Shown here: positions 23,141 to 36,012 of the stretch, one piece after another
How the letters are laid out: each line of letters starts with the position of its first letter
Numbering within the stretch: the first letter of the stretch is position 1
Assembly: GCF_030272615.1 (NCBI RefSeq)
Contig: NC_081406.1
Location: 241,044,422-241,108,421, forward strand
DNA: 64,000 nt
Reading direction: 5' to 3'
Source of the DNA: Cryptomeria japonica
Taxonomy: Eukaryota; Streptophyta; Pinopsida; Cupressales; Cupressaceae
Position numbers and translations under genes: made by a program
The notes under the pieces: model-generated
The model's input: the letters and a program-made list of their open reading frames with translations, nothing else
Told to the model about the DNA's origin: nothing
Database searches by the model: none

Positions 23141-24320
23141 CACTCTAACAGAAACTTTCAAAACTAGTGTGCTCTTCTAAAGGTAAAGATTTGTATTGTG
23201 GGTAGACATTTACAATTGCGGGTAGCTTTCTTTTCATCCATTTACATGATTTACGTTGATCAGAATATGTATATAGCTGGGCTGAATGAAGCAGAGTTAG
23301 GTTTGCTAATTTTGATGGTCATTTCATGTAGTTTGAGATGTAAGATATTGAGGTTTGATATTCTTCATCACAATTAGCTATGCGTTGGAAGATTCTTTTG
23401 CCAACATTGAGTGTTACAAATTGGCGTGTGCAAGATATTAATGGGAGTTTAAGTAGCATGTGACAAGTTTCTTATGCACTAATGTCCATATTAGCAACAA
23501 TTCCCATCAACAGTCTTTGGTATGCGAAGAGAATTGTATCATCTAAATTTGTTGATTCAACTATGTGTTTCAAGATATCAGTATAACTTTCTGACTTCTG
23601 TTCAGTTTTGGATGCGCACTTTGAGATATATTGTAGAACTACTTTTTTGGAGCAAACAAGCTGACAGTCAATATTAGCCCTCCATATGGTGAGCATTGTT
23701 GGGTTGTGTACATTCAGATGATTGTCATTCCTTGTTGGTTTGTATGATGGATTATTGTTGTGGTCTAATATCAATGAGGATTCAAGTTGTTCAGGCCAAG
23801 GAGCTTTGTACCGACATTGAAGGGTCAAGTTTTTTTTCCTCAAGCAGGTATACTCTGAACACTTTGTATGTCGTTGAACAATATTGAGCAACTCAGTATA
23901 ATTAGTGCAAGGATTGGACCTGGATATGATAATCTGCAAGACATGGATCTGAAATTGCAGGCATATATTGCCTATTCAAGTGAGCTTCTTCAGGACATGG
24001 ATTCCATGTTGTGATGTATTGGTCAAAGAAGTGTTTAATTGATTGGATACTTGCATGATCTAACCAATCAAGGATATCAACATTTGGTGCTTCTGGTAAC
24101 CAAAGGAAGCCATGTATATGTGCAGATCCTCGGTGTTGCCATTCATATCTGTACCGGTGGTCAATGGCTTTCAGTTCTTTGACAATGACTTCATCACGAA
24201 AGATTTGAAATCTTAAGTGCAAGTATAAAGTTGTAATGTGGAGATTATTGACTAAATTCTCGATAAATTGTCTTTTGTTGTTGGGTACAGTAGTTCACTT
24301 TATTTTTGGCAATAACTTAT
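23141..24320 (-). pseudogene. Helitron Rep (HUH) nuclease domain
   Basis: The rolling-circle nuclease part of the Helitron protein. YEWQHRGSAHIHGFLWL near 24107-24150 contains the HUH metal-binding histidines. FFDQYITTWNP near 23998-24030 contains a tyrosine at the position of the strand-transfer residues. The open frames 24222-23902 and 23939-23472 overlap in different frames. The latter holds the CRYKAPWPEQLESS block and AWRAN-like and KCASKTEQKSESY segments typical of Helitron Rep. Further stops occur between 23472 and 23140 before the helicase begins. Confidence 0.88.
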
Positions 24321-25758
24321 GCATGTCTGGCCATTTTGTATCAGCTGAGCTTAAGGTAAAGAATAGTGTAGGTGCATCTAACTATTCTATCATTGATGTA
24401 AGGTCACACCAGGATTTGCTCCAAAAGGCTCGTGTACCACGCAGCGAGGCTGCATATCGCATGATATTATTTTGTAATTCACTTGAGGGTGTATTTTGTA
24501 AGTATTCTTTAAGGCCATGAAGATTGTGTGGAAGACTATCTTCTAGATTAGTCATAATGAACACAACAGCTAATTGTTGGGATTGATGCCTCGTCATAAG
24601 ATTGTAGATATAATATCTAAAGCGACCATGTTGCCCAAATCTTTGATCATAATATTTGATCAAGTGCAAAGCATATTCATGTAAATGTACATGCCTTGTT
24701 CTTTGTTGTAGTGGTAAAGCCATTCCATAAGGGAAAAGTGTTGGGAATGCCATGGAAAGGAGGCCCTCAGTATTGTATTCATTGATAAGTGATGTACTTA
24801 TTTGTGGCCAAGGAGCAACGGTTTTGTTGCTATTATCTAGATGGAGGATGTTTTTTATGGCATCAAGTTCTGGTATTGATAATGGTAACTGTGGGATAAA
24901 TGAGGAAGTATTCTCCCCTATTTTTTCTTCATTGTTAATATTAAGCAGGGTGGAAGTATCTTGAACAACATCTTCTTGCATTGAATGCACTGAATGCAAT
25001 AGCTCTGTAATGTCAGTGGTTTGGTCTGGCAATAGATGCACTGCATCTAGATCAATGACTACATCCTTGTAGTATTGATCATGTTTCATTTTGTAAGCCA
25101 ATGCATTCATGACGTGAAATCTATTCACGTAACAATCATAAGTTAATCCTTGCAAATTGGTTCTACGGACAATAAGAATTTCTAATTGCTTAATATGTCG
25201 AGGTAATGTTATTGCAATTTCAGAAAAATCTTGTGGGAAGTTTATTGTATGGCCAGAATATTTTTATTGGCCTCCCCTTGCATGCATTACTTGTAAAATA
25301 GGGGCAATTATTGATATGAGCATTTCTTCTACTTGAGAGAGAGACCTTAAAGCAGAAGGTTGCTCACCTGGGTCCATATTGTTTGATAGTGAGAAACGGT
25401 GGAGGCATTTTTCTCTATAACATCTCATGCACATAAGTACGTGATTGACTTTTTTAATAGTCATGCCTGCATACATTTCTTTACAAATAGAACATGGCTC
25501 TATGACCTCCAACATATCAATCCTTTTGCGAAAATTAGACAATGTATTTTGAAATGAAGGAGTCTTCACAGCAATCTCAGGAGCAGTAGAATATGTTCGA
25601 TTGACATTAATTTGCTCAAGATCATTGTTTCCTATTTCTAATAACTTTCCTGAGTTATTGTCACATTTGTGTAGTGCATGATGTCTTAATTGTCGTTTGT
25701 TGGAGATATTGGCTCTATTCTTTGCATAGTAAGTTCTATTTGTTTGGCTTCTCTTCAA
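24321..25758 (-). pseudogene. Helitron replicase N-terminal region
   Basis: The upstream open frame (25758-25264) has a Cys-rich zinc-binding segment (EPCSICKEM, LMCMRCYREKC) followed by NNMDPGEQPSALRSLSQVEE and a LQVMHARGGQ stretch. This combination is typical of the region preceding the Helitron_like_N domain. A TAA at about 25261 follows GGQ, where most relatives continue. The frame then resumes as YSGHTINFPQDFSEIAI-like residues and runs to 24382 through LPLSIPELDA, FPTLFPYG and YYIYNLMTRHQ. A frame change separates it from the HUH segment near 24300. Confidence 0.85.
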
Positions 25759-25974
25759 TTTGATAGCATCAATTTCTTGAGGGGAAGGCTTGATAGATAT
25801 CTAATATTTCAAAGAGAGTAGAGGTATTTCAGAATTTTCATAATTGAAGATAGTTAATTTTGAAGTATGTATTAAGAATATATGAGAATTGAAAATTGCT
25901 TCATCTATGGTTATTACCTCGACATATTAAGCAATTAGAAATTCTTATTGTCTGTATATTATTATAGACTGTAA

Positions 25975-26400
25975 TATAGGTATGCATAGATATAGTAATT
26001 TCTGATACATACAGATGTATGTATACATATACACATGTATATATAGATATGAATTAAATATTCAAAGTGTTGTATACAAACATATGCGCATATATAACTA
26101 CACATGTATATATCAAAAAATCTAATACTATGAATATATATATATATATATATAAAACAGTGTATATATGTATAATTCTTTGTTGTTGTTAGTTGCTTGT
26201 TGTTTTTAAAAGCATGATGCTAATATAGGTATGCATAGATATAGTAATTTCTGATACATACAGATGTATGTATACATATACACATGTATATATACGTATC
26301 ATTTAAAAATTGAAAGTTTTGTATATGAACATATGCACATATATAACTACACATACATATATCAAAAAGACTATAACTATGAATACTTATATATAGTTAT
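25975..26400. repeat. Direct duplication, 249-bp period
   Basis: The sequence tataggtatgcatagatata and about 170 following bases at 25975 recur at 26224 with few changes for the first 70 bases and more divergence later. It is AT-rich and lies between the Rep/helicase and RPA genes of the Helitron. A short (TA)n run at about 26138-26152 lies between the copies. Confidence 0.8.
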
Positions 26401-26953
26401 GTACATATATAAGTATACTTTTATATCTGCAGAATTGCATAACTATGAATAATTCTGGTGTTGTATAGTTATACAAATAGATATTACAAAAAAAAAAAAA
26501 TGATATATGTGCACATATGTATAGATTTTCTGCAAATAAGATAGAGTCAAGTACATTTAAAAGTAATGAGTATGAGTGAAAATAACTTATGTCAAGAGGA
26601 CAAACTTTCACAGAGATAAGAGATAGATGTAAGAAATGTACATATAGATATTTATAGAAGCAGTCATGTGTTTGTAAAAGGTAATTGTTTATATATGTAA
26701 AACTATTAAATATCTAAATTAGCTAATGTAATAATTTTATTGTAAACTGAAAGTTTAATAATCAGGAAAGATGCGTTATAACTCTAAGCCTGTGTACTTA
26801 GGCAGCCAATTTTTGCAAGTAGTGCATGGCACTCAGCTTTGAAGTCAACAAGAGAGACTTTATTGATTGTGACTTTCATCTTTGATTCTGAATTATATGT
26901 GTCAGTGGAAACCAACAGTGTGAATGAATAGTGATGTGGCAGTAGTCTCTTAA

Positions 26954-28552
26954 TCATTGAGCAAGGTGTTTCTGTTGTTGTTGCATCATTTTATAGTGCA
27001 CAAAGCTCTTTTGCAGTTTTGTGTAGCAAGTGAATGCCACCCTCATCAAATGCAGTGGCCCATGAGTACCTGTTGCACCTTGTAACTTTACTGGCAAGAG
27101 GTAACTATAATTACAGTCTTGCATAGTCAATTCACATCTAGGGCAGAACCAAGAATCATCAACTTGCTGTGTACATTTTTTTTTGTAAGGCCTACCATTG
27201 ACTATTAGTGGACAAGTTGCGTAATAGAAATCTCTAACATATAGAACAAGGCCAATTATGTCAACCAATGTGTTATTTGTTAGATGAAACAATTCACTAA
27301 TGGGCATGAAAGGAGGATGTTGTTGATCTTCTTGTTCTTCGTTGCTGCAGCGTTTCAGTATGGATGCATCACACAAGGTGATTTCTAAATGATTGTTTAG
27401 TTTGTTGTACCTTGTATTTTCCTCCATAATAGATCCATTTGAAATGATATAATGTGTACCTACTTCCACACGGTTAGAGTGTAACTGAGCTATCTCATCA
27501 AAACATGTAACTCTAATTTCAGAGCCCTCACAGTCAACAATGTCAAAGCTAAACACATGGCAATTTTTTGTGGCTGTGCTATATGCCTTAATAGGGCGTC
27601 TATGAGTAACTTTCCCTTTGATTGTCCATTTATTCTAGTATGGATTCAAAGTTTTTATAGGGCTTATATTTTCAGAAGTTGTTATTTGCGGGGATGGAAA
27701 TTCAGTGGCAAACTGAAGAGATCATTTAGATGTTGATGGTCTGTCCTCAGACATCATTTCTGGTTGTTGTTCTTTGAACAGGTATATTGGTTTACCAAAG
27801 AATGGGCAATAACTTTGTTTCACTTCCAGACTAAGTATTACAATTGTCCTGTGAAAACAAAAGACTTCTTTTTAAATTACTGTTAATTATACATAAACAA
27901 AATTAAAAAGAGACAAAACATATTGTATTTAATAACCATAGTTTGTTTCCTACCTTGTGCTCCATATGTATCAGCATGTATAACTCTATAATTGGACTAT
28001 TGTGCCTATTTTTAGAATATCTGAATCTACCAGAGTAGCATATTTAGAAGGCAAGATTGCCAATTGCATGTATGTGCCATCAGATAACACTAATTTATGT
28101 ATGTCAGTATCATCTGTGTTGTTCTGCATTTTCTGAAATGACAAAACTTGTAGCAATGCTGAAGGAAGTTTATCCCCAGCATTGATATATTGAATTGCAA
28201 AAGGGGTAGGGGCATACTCTTGGGTTTTTTCCTACAAAAAATAATATGAATATAGAGGATTTAATTTTAACGTTAAGCAGGTCATATATTTACTTACTTG
28301 TTAATGTAAAGCTTGTGTTAGTAAAGTATGTAATCAAGCTATGTTATCTATAGAGTATGCATCTACTTTTGCATTATGCTATGAAAAAAGGATGCATGTG
28401 GTAATGAAAAGGATGGTATGGAAAAGAGAGATGTATTGTCAAAAAAAAGAGCATAATTTTTTTCTATTTTGAAAAGATTTGATAATTTATCTTACCAAAT
28501 TATCAATTGTGGAATGCTCTATCGGTTCAGAGGTGGCTATTGAAGATGCCAT
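26954..28552 (-). pseudogene. Helitron RPA70-like single-strand DNA-binding protein
   Basis: A three-exon gene model fits the minus strand. Exon 1 is 28552-28496 (starts MASSIATSEP, donor GTAAG), exon 2 is 28231-27954 (donor GTAGG) and exon 3 is 27848-26954. Exon 2 resembles the RPA70 N domain (FAIQYINAGDKLPSALLQVL, LVLSDGTYMQL, KIGTIVQL). Exon 3 holds an OB fold (WTIKGKVTHRRPIKAYS, FSFDIVDCEGSEIRVTCF) and the DBD-C zinc segment (CPL...KKC...WFCPRCE). The DBD-B part between them looks shortened. The frame is continuous apart from three premature stops (VQL-TAG, TSK-TGA, NPY-TAG). RPA binds single-stranded DNA and may aid Helitron replication. Confidence 0.88.
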
Positions 28553-29580
28553 TGTGCATATATACCTTTTGACAATTAAAAGTAAATTATAAGCATGATG
28601 AATTGTAGTTCTTATATCAGAATACAATCACAACATGATGTAAGCTTATCAAAGATATATATGCACAAGCACAACAAAATTAACTGAGCATAGAGTAACG
28701 TCGTGAGAGTTTATTTTTTGTTTCAAATGCTAATGAATTGATCATAATGTGATTGAAACATGCATTGAAAATGATAATTGATCATATGTTGATAAGCTTA
28801 AAAACAATAAAGTATCACATTATGATTTACATATTTGAGAGCATATTAACAAAATATGAGTTCATCTCATCAAAGATGTTTCAAAATATGGGATGGTTCT
28901 GTTTGTTTCAAATATTAATCAAAATATGAATGTAACTTTTCAAAGATTCAATAATTACAACAACACAGGATCAACCCAAGCAACCCATCCAAGCTCGTTA
29001 TCAATCCATTTAAATACTCCGTCTCCCAATGTGAAAATAACCGTTGGATCAGTTAATTGTTCAGTACTTGGTATTGGTAAAGGTGCTAATTAAATACTAT
29101 GTATGGTTGTTATAGCACTACAAGATGTAGAGAGGTTCATTGTTGTTTGGTTTGGTGATTTATGTTTGTAGTGCTCAATTATCTTTCTGAGGTTTCAATG
29201 ACATTGTTGATGTCCTCTGTTTCTTTCAATCTTCTATCCATTGTTGAAATTTGATTGTTTTAGTGTGGTTGTTTTTTGTTGGAATGACAGAATGGAAATG
29301 AATTACTAAAAAAAGTGAACATAGAAGAATAATGCAACAAATCTTTAGACATGTCATTACTTTTTTTTGGATATATAAATTTCAGAATGAATTTACATGT
29401 AGGTAATGCTTTCATTCTGCAAGACAAGTGCTTAGTTTCATTTATTTTAGATTATGTGTATATATACAAGTATACATGTCTATATAAATGTACAAACACG
29501 TATACATTTACATCTGATATATATACATCTATATCTATATATATCCATGGATATATATTTAATATTGAATTGCATTTTTA
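28553..29580. other. AT-rich stretch upstream of the RPA gene
   Basis: No gene is recognised. It probably contains the promoter of the RPA-like gene on the minus strand. The open frames 28893-29093 and 29351-29581 (plus) show no family motif. Confidence 0.5.
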
Positions 29581-29961
29581 GCAATGCTTTATGAAACACT
29601 TTCGGTTTGTGTGTATTCTGTTGTAGGTTAAAAGGGTTTTAGTTGGCTGTTGCAGTTTGAAGATATTCATTGATTCAAGTTTTAACCAGTATAAATAGTT
29701 TAAGGTTCTATTTCGTTGTCTTTAATGATTTCCTCCCTGAGGCTGTGCATGAATGTCGACGTTCTTTATGGCCAGTTTCAACCCTAAAATCTAATTTGTT
29801 TTGTTGTTGTCCCCAATATTTGACTCTACAAATTTTTGCATAACATTACATATAGTTGTCGAGTTAGGTTTTGTTATGGTTGTGACTGTTTTATTGGGCT
29901 TCTTTGGGAGTTTCATGCCGTGAGTGGTTTGAATTTGCAAGGCAAGCTTTGGTTTTATTTA

Positions 29962-31229
29962 ATTTTTTTTTTGTTTTGTAATTCATTTTTTTTATAGTCT
30001 GCTTATTTTCACCTTCTGTGTGCTTGCAATGTTGTTACTTTGTTTATGTTGCAAGGTAATTGTTTTGTTGTTGTTATTAAGTATTTTACTTTGTAAGGTA
30101 ACTGTTTACTAATGTTTGTATTGCATTGTTGTTAATTTACAATGGTATTTATCTAATTACTATTGTGTGCACATGAAGGCTTTTATTTAGTAAGATAAAT
30201 TGATATATATATATATATATATGTACATCATGTGTATATATATGCACATGTATATATATATGTACATTTGTATATACATACATACATACATGTATATATA
30301 TAGATTTATATAAATGTGTTGGTACTATAAAAATTCCATTATGGTTGCAGGCTTGCTACTTTGTTTATGTTATTTAACTATTTGTGGATGTGACTACTTT
30401 TAAACCACAATGCAAAGTTGTATCCATAAATCCTATACACTTTACAATGGAGCTATTAAAACAAAGATTTAATAAAACCCTATATATATACATACACACA
30501 TGTGTATATGTACATACATGCATATCTATGTGCATACATGTGTGTATTTATATACATGTATGCATGCCTATACATACATGTGTATATATATATGTACACA
30601 TGTGCATGAACATATATCAGCACTACAAAGCATTCTAAGAAAAATAATTATATATATACTTTGTTTATGTTATTTAACTATTTGTGGATGTGACTACTTT
30701 CACACTGCAATGTAGACTTGTATCAATAAATCCTACACACTTTAGAATGGAGTTATTAAAATAGAGATTTAATATAACCCTATATACATATACATACACA
30801 CGTGTATATATACATACATGCATATATATATGCGTACATGTGTGTATTTATATACATGTATACATGCCTATACATACATGTGTGTATATATATATATATG
30901 TACATATGTGTGTACATATACATATATCAGCACTACAAAGCATTCTAAGAAAAACCTTTTTTTTGTTTTGTAATGCATTTTTTATAGTCTATTTATTTTC
31001 TCCTTATGTGTGCTTGCAGGGTTGTTACTTTGTTTATGTTGCAAGGTAACTATTTTGTTGTTGTTATTAAGTATTTTACTCTAGAAGGTAACTATTTACT
31101 AATGTTTGTATTGCATTGGTGTTAATTTACAACGGTATTTATCTGATTACTGTTGTGTGCACATGAAGGCTTTTATTTAGTAAAATAAATCGATATATAT
31201 ATGTACATCATGTGTATATATATATGCAC

Positions 31230-31304
<75 letters not shown>

Positions 31305-31965
31305 TTTGTATATACATACATACATGTATGTATATAGATTTATATAAATGTGTTGGTACTATAAAAATTCCATTATGGTTACAAGCTTGCTACTTTGTTT
31401 ATGTTATTTAATTATTTGTGGACGTGACTACTTTTAGACTACAACGTAGAGTTGTATCCATAAATCCTATACACTTTACAATAGAGTTATTAAAACAGAG
31501 ATTTAATAAAACCCTATATATATACATACGCACATGTGTATATGTACATACATGCATATATATATATGCGTACATGTGTGTATTTATATACATGTATACA
31601 TGCCCATACATACATGTGTATATATATATATGTACATATGTTTATGTACATATATCAGCACTACAAAGCATTCTAAGAAAAACAACTATATATATACTTT
31701 GTTTATGTTATTTAACTGTTTGTGGACATGACTAGTTTCAGACTATAATGTAGACTTGTATCAATAAATCCTACACACTTTAGAATGGAGTTATTAAAAC
31801 AGAGATTTAATATAACCCTATATACATATACATACACACATGTGTATATATACATACATGCATATATATATGCGTACATGTGTGTATTTATATATATATA
31901 TATATACATATGTGTATGTACATATACACATATCAATACTACAAAGCATTCTAAGAAAAACAATT
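29962..31965. repeat. Two tandem copies of a ~1-kb higher-order unit
   Basis: 29962-30957 and 30958-31965 are tandem copies: acatgaaggcttttatttag at 30171 recurs at 31161 (990 bases on) and the tgactactttta block at 30391 recurs at 31425 (1034 bases on). The difference is explained by expansion of the (TA)n tract at 31232. Each copy itself holds two shorter subunits of about 300 bp. Confidence 0.88.
31232..31299. repeat. (TA)n microsatellite
   Basis: An uninterrupted run of about 34 ta dinucleotides inside array B, much longer in this copy than at the corresponding site near 30250. Confidence 0.95.
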
Positions 31966-31982
31966 ATATATATATGTACATA

Positions 31983-32119
<137 letters not shown>

Positions 32120-32302
32120 GATTTATATACATATATTGGTACTCGAAAAATTTGTTTATCCTTGCAAGGTCCTTACTTTGTTTATGTTGTTTAACTATTT
32201 GTGGACATGACTACTTTCAGAGTGCAACCCACATTTCTATATATAAATGCTACAGACTTCAGAATGACCTTACTAAAACACTTATATTAACACACGTGTG
32301 CG

Positions 32303-32470
32303 CATAAAGAATGTTGACATTTGTGCACACACCTGGGAATGAAAACATTAAAGACAATGTCACTCCAAAAATAGAGCGCACGCATGGACAAGACCAGAAG
32401 TGGAATGTCTGGTGGTCTATGGAATGTCTTGCACTTTGCAGGCGGGTTTCTCCCACTAAAAGTGTATCGG
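32303..32470 (+). repeat. Dispersed block with cataaagaatgttgacatt
   Basis: The 19-base block cataaagaaygtygacatt starts here and is followed by gtgcacac...ggaatgaaaacattaaagac and a CG-containing stretch (agagcgcacgcatggac). The same ordered blocks recur at 34224 and 35673 on this strand and at 29752-29770 on the other. It is part of the repeat family of arrays B and C. Confidence 0.75.
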
Positions 32471-33752
32471 CTTAATATATACTACAGACTTCAGAATCAA
32501 GTTATTAAAACACACATTCGATAAAAGTATATATATATACACATATGTACACACACACACACACACACACATATATAGGTGCATGTGTGTATATATATAG
32601 TTGTATACATGCCTATATATATATATCAGCAATACATATATATTCAGGCTGAGGAAAAATTATAACCAAAGTTCTCTACAATAAATGATAGACAATGAGA
32701 AATTAAAAGCCAAACAAAGATCATTTACCTTGTGAAGTGAAAGTATTGATGTACTAAGCATTGACAAACAAATTTTTGAAAAGCAAGTCATTGCAGAGAT
32801 TGTTACAAGCTAAACACATAAAGAACAGACAATCTATAATCATAGAAGTAAATATTCTCAATTGTACCTAGATATGATTGGTTGTAGAATTTCTTTGACT
32901 ATTTGGAGTGAGATGAGAATAGAATGTGGAATCAAAGAAAGAAGACGTGGAAATAAAAATGGCACAGAATAGAATTGTTTAGATAAACAAAAACTGCAAC
33001 CAATAAGAGGAGTAGAAGAACACGAAATATCACCATGTTGAGTGCTCAAGAGATAGATTTTTAAGGCAAACAGAATTTACAGTTATGGGTTAGGAGTGAT
33101 GAGATCATTTGACATGGGAAGCTATCAAAATCAAAGGAAGAATGCATTGGGAAATGTGGAATGTATTTGAATAAACTTATCTGCTCCATTTTGTTCATAT
33201 CAATTTCATTTTGTTCATTCTTGTTGCTTTACCATGAATATCAGAGTTTGGGGATGCAATGGCTCATTGGCTTTAGGTCCTTTTGTAGTATAAATGTGCA
33301 TTGGCTTGGCTTCTTATATGTGATCTGCAAAACTCCAGGGCATTGACCTTCCTGAACATGGATCCAGAAGGTGGAATTGATCGACTTGACTAAAATTCAT
33401 TATGATTCGCTAAATCAGACTAATGTCATTATTATTATTTTGAACTTAATTAGATTTGAAAGTCAGGATGAACAGTAGCTATTCTATGAGTTGTATATAT
33501 TGGTTCCTATGGGATAAAAAGTCTATTTATTATTTGATTTCACCTAGAAATTGCCTCACAAGTACATTTTTTACTATGAATCTCCAATTAAGATTACTTT
33601 ACCTTAAATGGACAAGAAAAGTTAGGGAATTATTTATGTTTCATTAGGGCCTAAGTCCTACATACATAAGGGCCAAAACAGAAATTAGATCTCCTCAAGG
33701 ATATTATACATACGTACATTTGTATATATATATATACATGAATATATATACA

Positions 33753-33818
<66 letters not shown>

Positions 33819-33928
33819 TACATGTGTGTATTTATATAAATGTATACATTCCTATACATACATGTATATACATATATGTCCACATGTATGTGTACATATA
33901 GTACCTGTCAAAGTGAGCAGGTGTCATG

Positions 33929-33972
<44 letters not shown>

Positions 33973-34020
33973 CATATGTTTATTTATATACGTGAATACA
34001 TGTCTATGCATATATGTACG
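32471..34020. other. Unique-looking stretch between arrays B and C
   Basis: No gene is recognised. It contains a (CA)n run near 32552-32570, a (TA)n run at about 33758-33815 and a (TG)n run at about 33939-33971. Short open frames such as 33161-33346 and 33456-33647 lack family motifs. The region is bounded by inverted repeat arrays. Confidence 0.55.
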
Positions 34021-35870
34021 TAGAAAGACAACAAATAGTTAAATAACATAAACAAAGTAACAACCCTGCAAGTACACCACGCGAAAAAAATAAGCACCCT
34101 ATAAAATAATGTACTACAAATTTTAAAAACTTCAAAATCAATAGTGAACAGTCGGTGAAAATTTTCACAGTAGAATATTCTCGAGAACAGCAAAACAAAT
34201 TACATTTTAGGGTTCCAAGCAGCCATAAAGAATGTCGACATTAGTACGCATCAATTTACAACGAAACCAAACTAAAGTTCTTTTAACCTAGACCAGAATT
34301 TAAATGGTAACAGAATGCTCAAAACCTAAATACCTGTCAAAGTGGACAGATACATTGCAGAATGAAAGTAATCATGTCCTCAAACAGTTAAACAATAGAA
34401 CCAAAGTAACACCCCTGCAAGCACACCACGACCCAAAATAAGGATGCTACCAAATAATGCATTACGAATTTTGAAAACTTAAAAATAAACTAAACAAGTA
34501 CCTGGCAAAGTAAAACCATTCACGGCGAGAACCTTAGAAACAAGCCCAACAAAACACTCTACATTGGTGCACATCACCGGGGATGAAAAGATTAAAACAA
34601 AGTAAGAAACTTAAATCAATAAATTTCTGTAAACTGCAAAACCCAACTAAAACCCTTTTACCCTACAACAAAATGCACACAAACTGAAAGTGTTTCATAA
34701 ACCATTGCTAATCGCAACTCAATATTAACCTGTTAAAAATGTGTTTTACCCTACAACATAATGGCACATACTTGTGGCTTCCACACTCAAAGTACTCATG
34801 CCCACAAACAGTTAAATAACATAAACAAAGTACCGACCATGCAACCACAGGATGACAAAAAATAAGCACACCATAAAAGAGTCAATTGCAAATTGTGAAA
34901 ACTTTTAAATAAAACAAACACTTACCTTGCAATGTAAAACCATGCACGACGTGAACCTCACAAACAAGCCCAACAAAACACTCAGAGCCACAACAAAACC
35001 TAACTCGATGACTATATCCAAGGTTATGCGAAAATGCCTTGCAGACTAGAAGTAGTCATGCCCAAAAACAGTTAAACAACATAAACAAAATAACAACTCT
35101 GCAAGCACACGAAAGCGGAAAACAAGCAGATTATAAAAAAATGCATTACAAAAAAAAAAGAATCTAAATAAAACCAGAACTTACCTTGCAAATTAGAACC
35201 ATTCACAGCATGAAGCTCACAAAGCAGCATCAAAAATGCCTTGCAAACTAGAAGTAGTCATGCCCGCAAATAGTTAAACAACATAAACAAAGTAACAACC
35301 CTGCAAGCACACGGAAGCAGAAAATAAGCACACTTAAACAACATAAACAAAGTAACAGCCCTGCAAGCACACGAAAGCGGAAAATAAACAGACTATAAAA
35401 AAATGCATTACAAAACCAAAAATAACCTAAATAAAACCAGAACTTACCTTGCACATTCAAACCATTCACGGCTTGAAGCTCACAAAGAAGCACCAAAAAT
35501 GCCTTACAAACTGGAAGTAGTCACGCCCACAAATAGTTAAAGAACATAAACAAAGAAACAACCCTACAACAAAACCTAATTTGACAACTATATGCAATGT
35601 TATGCGAAAATTTGCAGAGCCAAATATTGCCGACAATAACAAAACAAATTAGATTTTAGGTTTGCAAGTGGCCATAAAGAACGTCGACATTCATGCACAG
35701 CCTCAGGGATGAAATCATTAAAGACAGCGTCGGACAAAATCATTAAAGATAGTGTCGCTTCGCAAACAGAGCGCACAAACGGACACGATCGGAAACACAC
35801 GTCACCACATGGGCCAGGTCATGAACACGCAAGCACTGGAGGGAGAACGTCGACGGCAAGACATTTAACA
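34020..35870 (+). repeat. Repeat array C (plus orientation)
   Basis: The core aaacagttaaacaacataaa followed by caaagtaac recurs near 34030, 34381, 34806, 35067, 35268, 35335 and 35528. Linked blocks also recur, such as acttaccttgcaaattagaa and ccattcacagcatgaagctc. A 67-bp tandem duplication is visible at about 35270-35400. The blocks read in the same direction as array A and opposite to array B. The array ends in the cataaagaacgtcgacatt block at 35673 and a CG-rich tail to about 35870. Confidence 0.88.
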
Positions 35871-36012
35871 CATTTAAAACAGTAATAGTATTTCCCATAT
35901 GTACATGATGCTATAACTACAAAGCTTTTTATTACTACATAATTACACATAAGCAATACTTCGCAAAACAAACAGCCTAGCATACATAAAAGTAATTATT
36001 TAGTACTTCTTA

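Larger units (their letters stand above)
19088..28552 (-). mobile_element. Decayed Helitron with Rep/helicase and RPA genes
   Basis: A rolling-circle transposon on the minus strand. In coding order it has a three-exon RPA70-like gene (28552-26954), then a Rep/helicase gene from about 25758 to 21430, then non-coding repeats and a candidate 3' hairpin at 19088. Plant Helitrons commonly carry RPA-like genes beside Rep/helicase. The upper limit given is only the first codon of the RPA gene. The true 5' end must lie further right and was not identified; it could lie as far as about 33 kb, which would include the first large repeat array. Stops and frameshifts in both genes make it non-autonomous. 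Confidence 0.85.

Noticed and set aside
33040-33060. Helitron 5' terminus (A then TCTCTTGAGC on the minus strand)
   Set aside because: TC after A is too frequent to support by itself, and no second copy in the window confirms it. Kept only as a weak suggestion in the findings.
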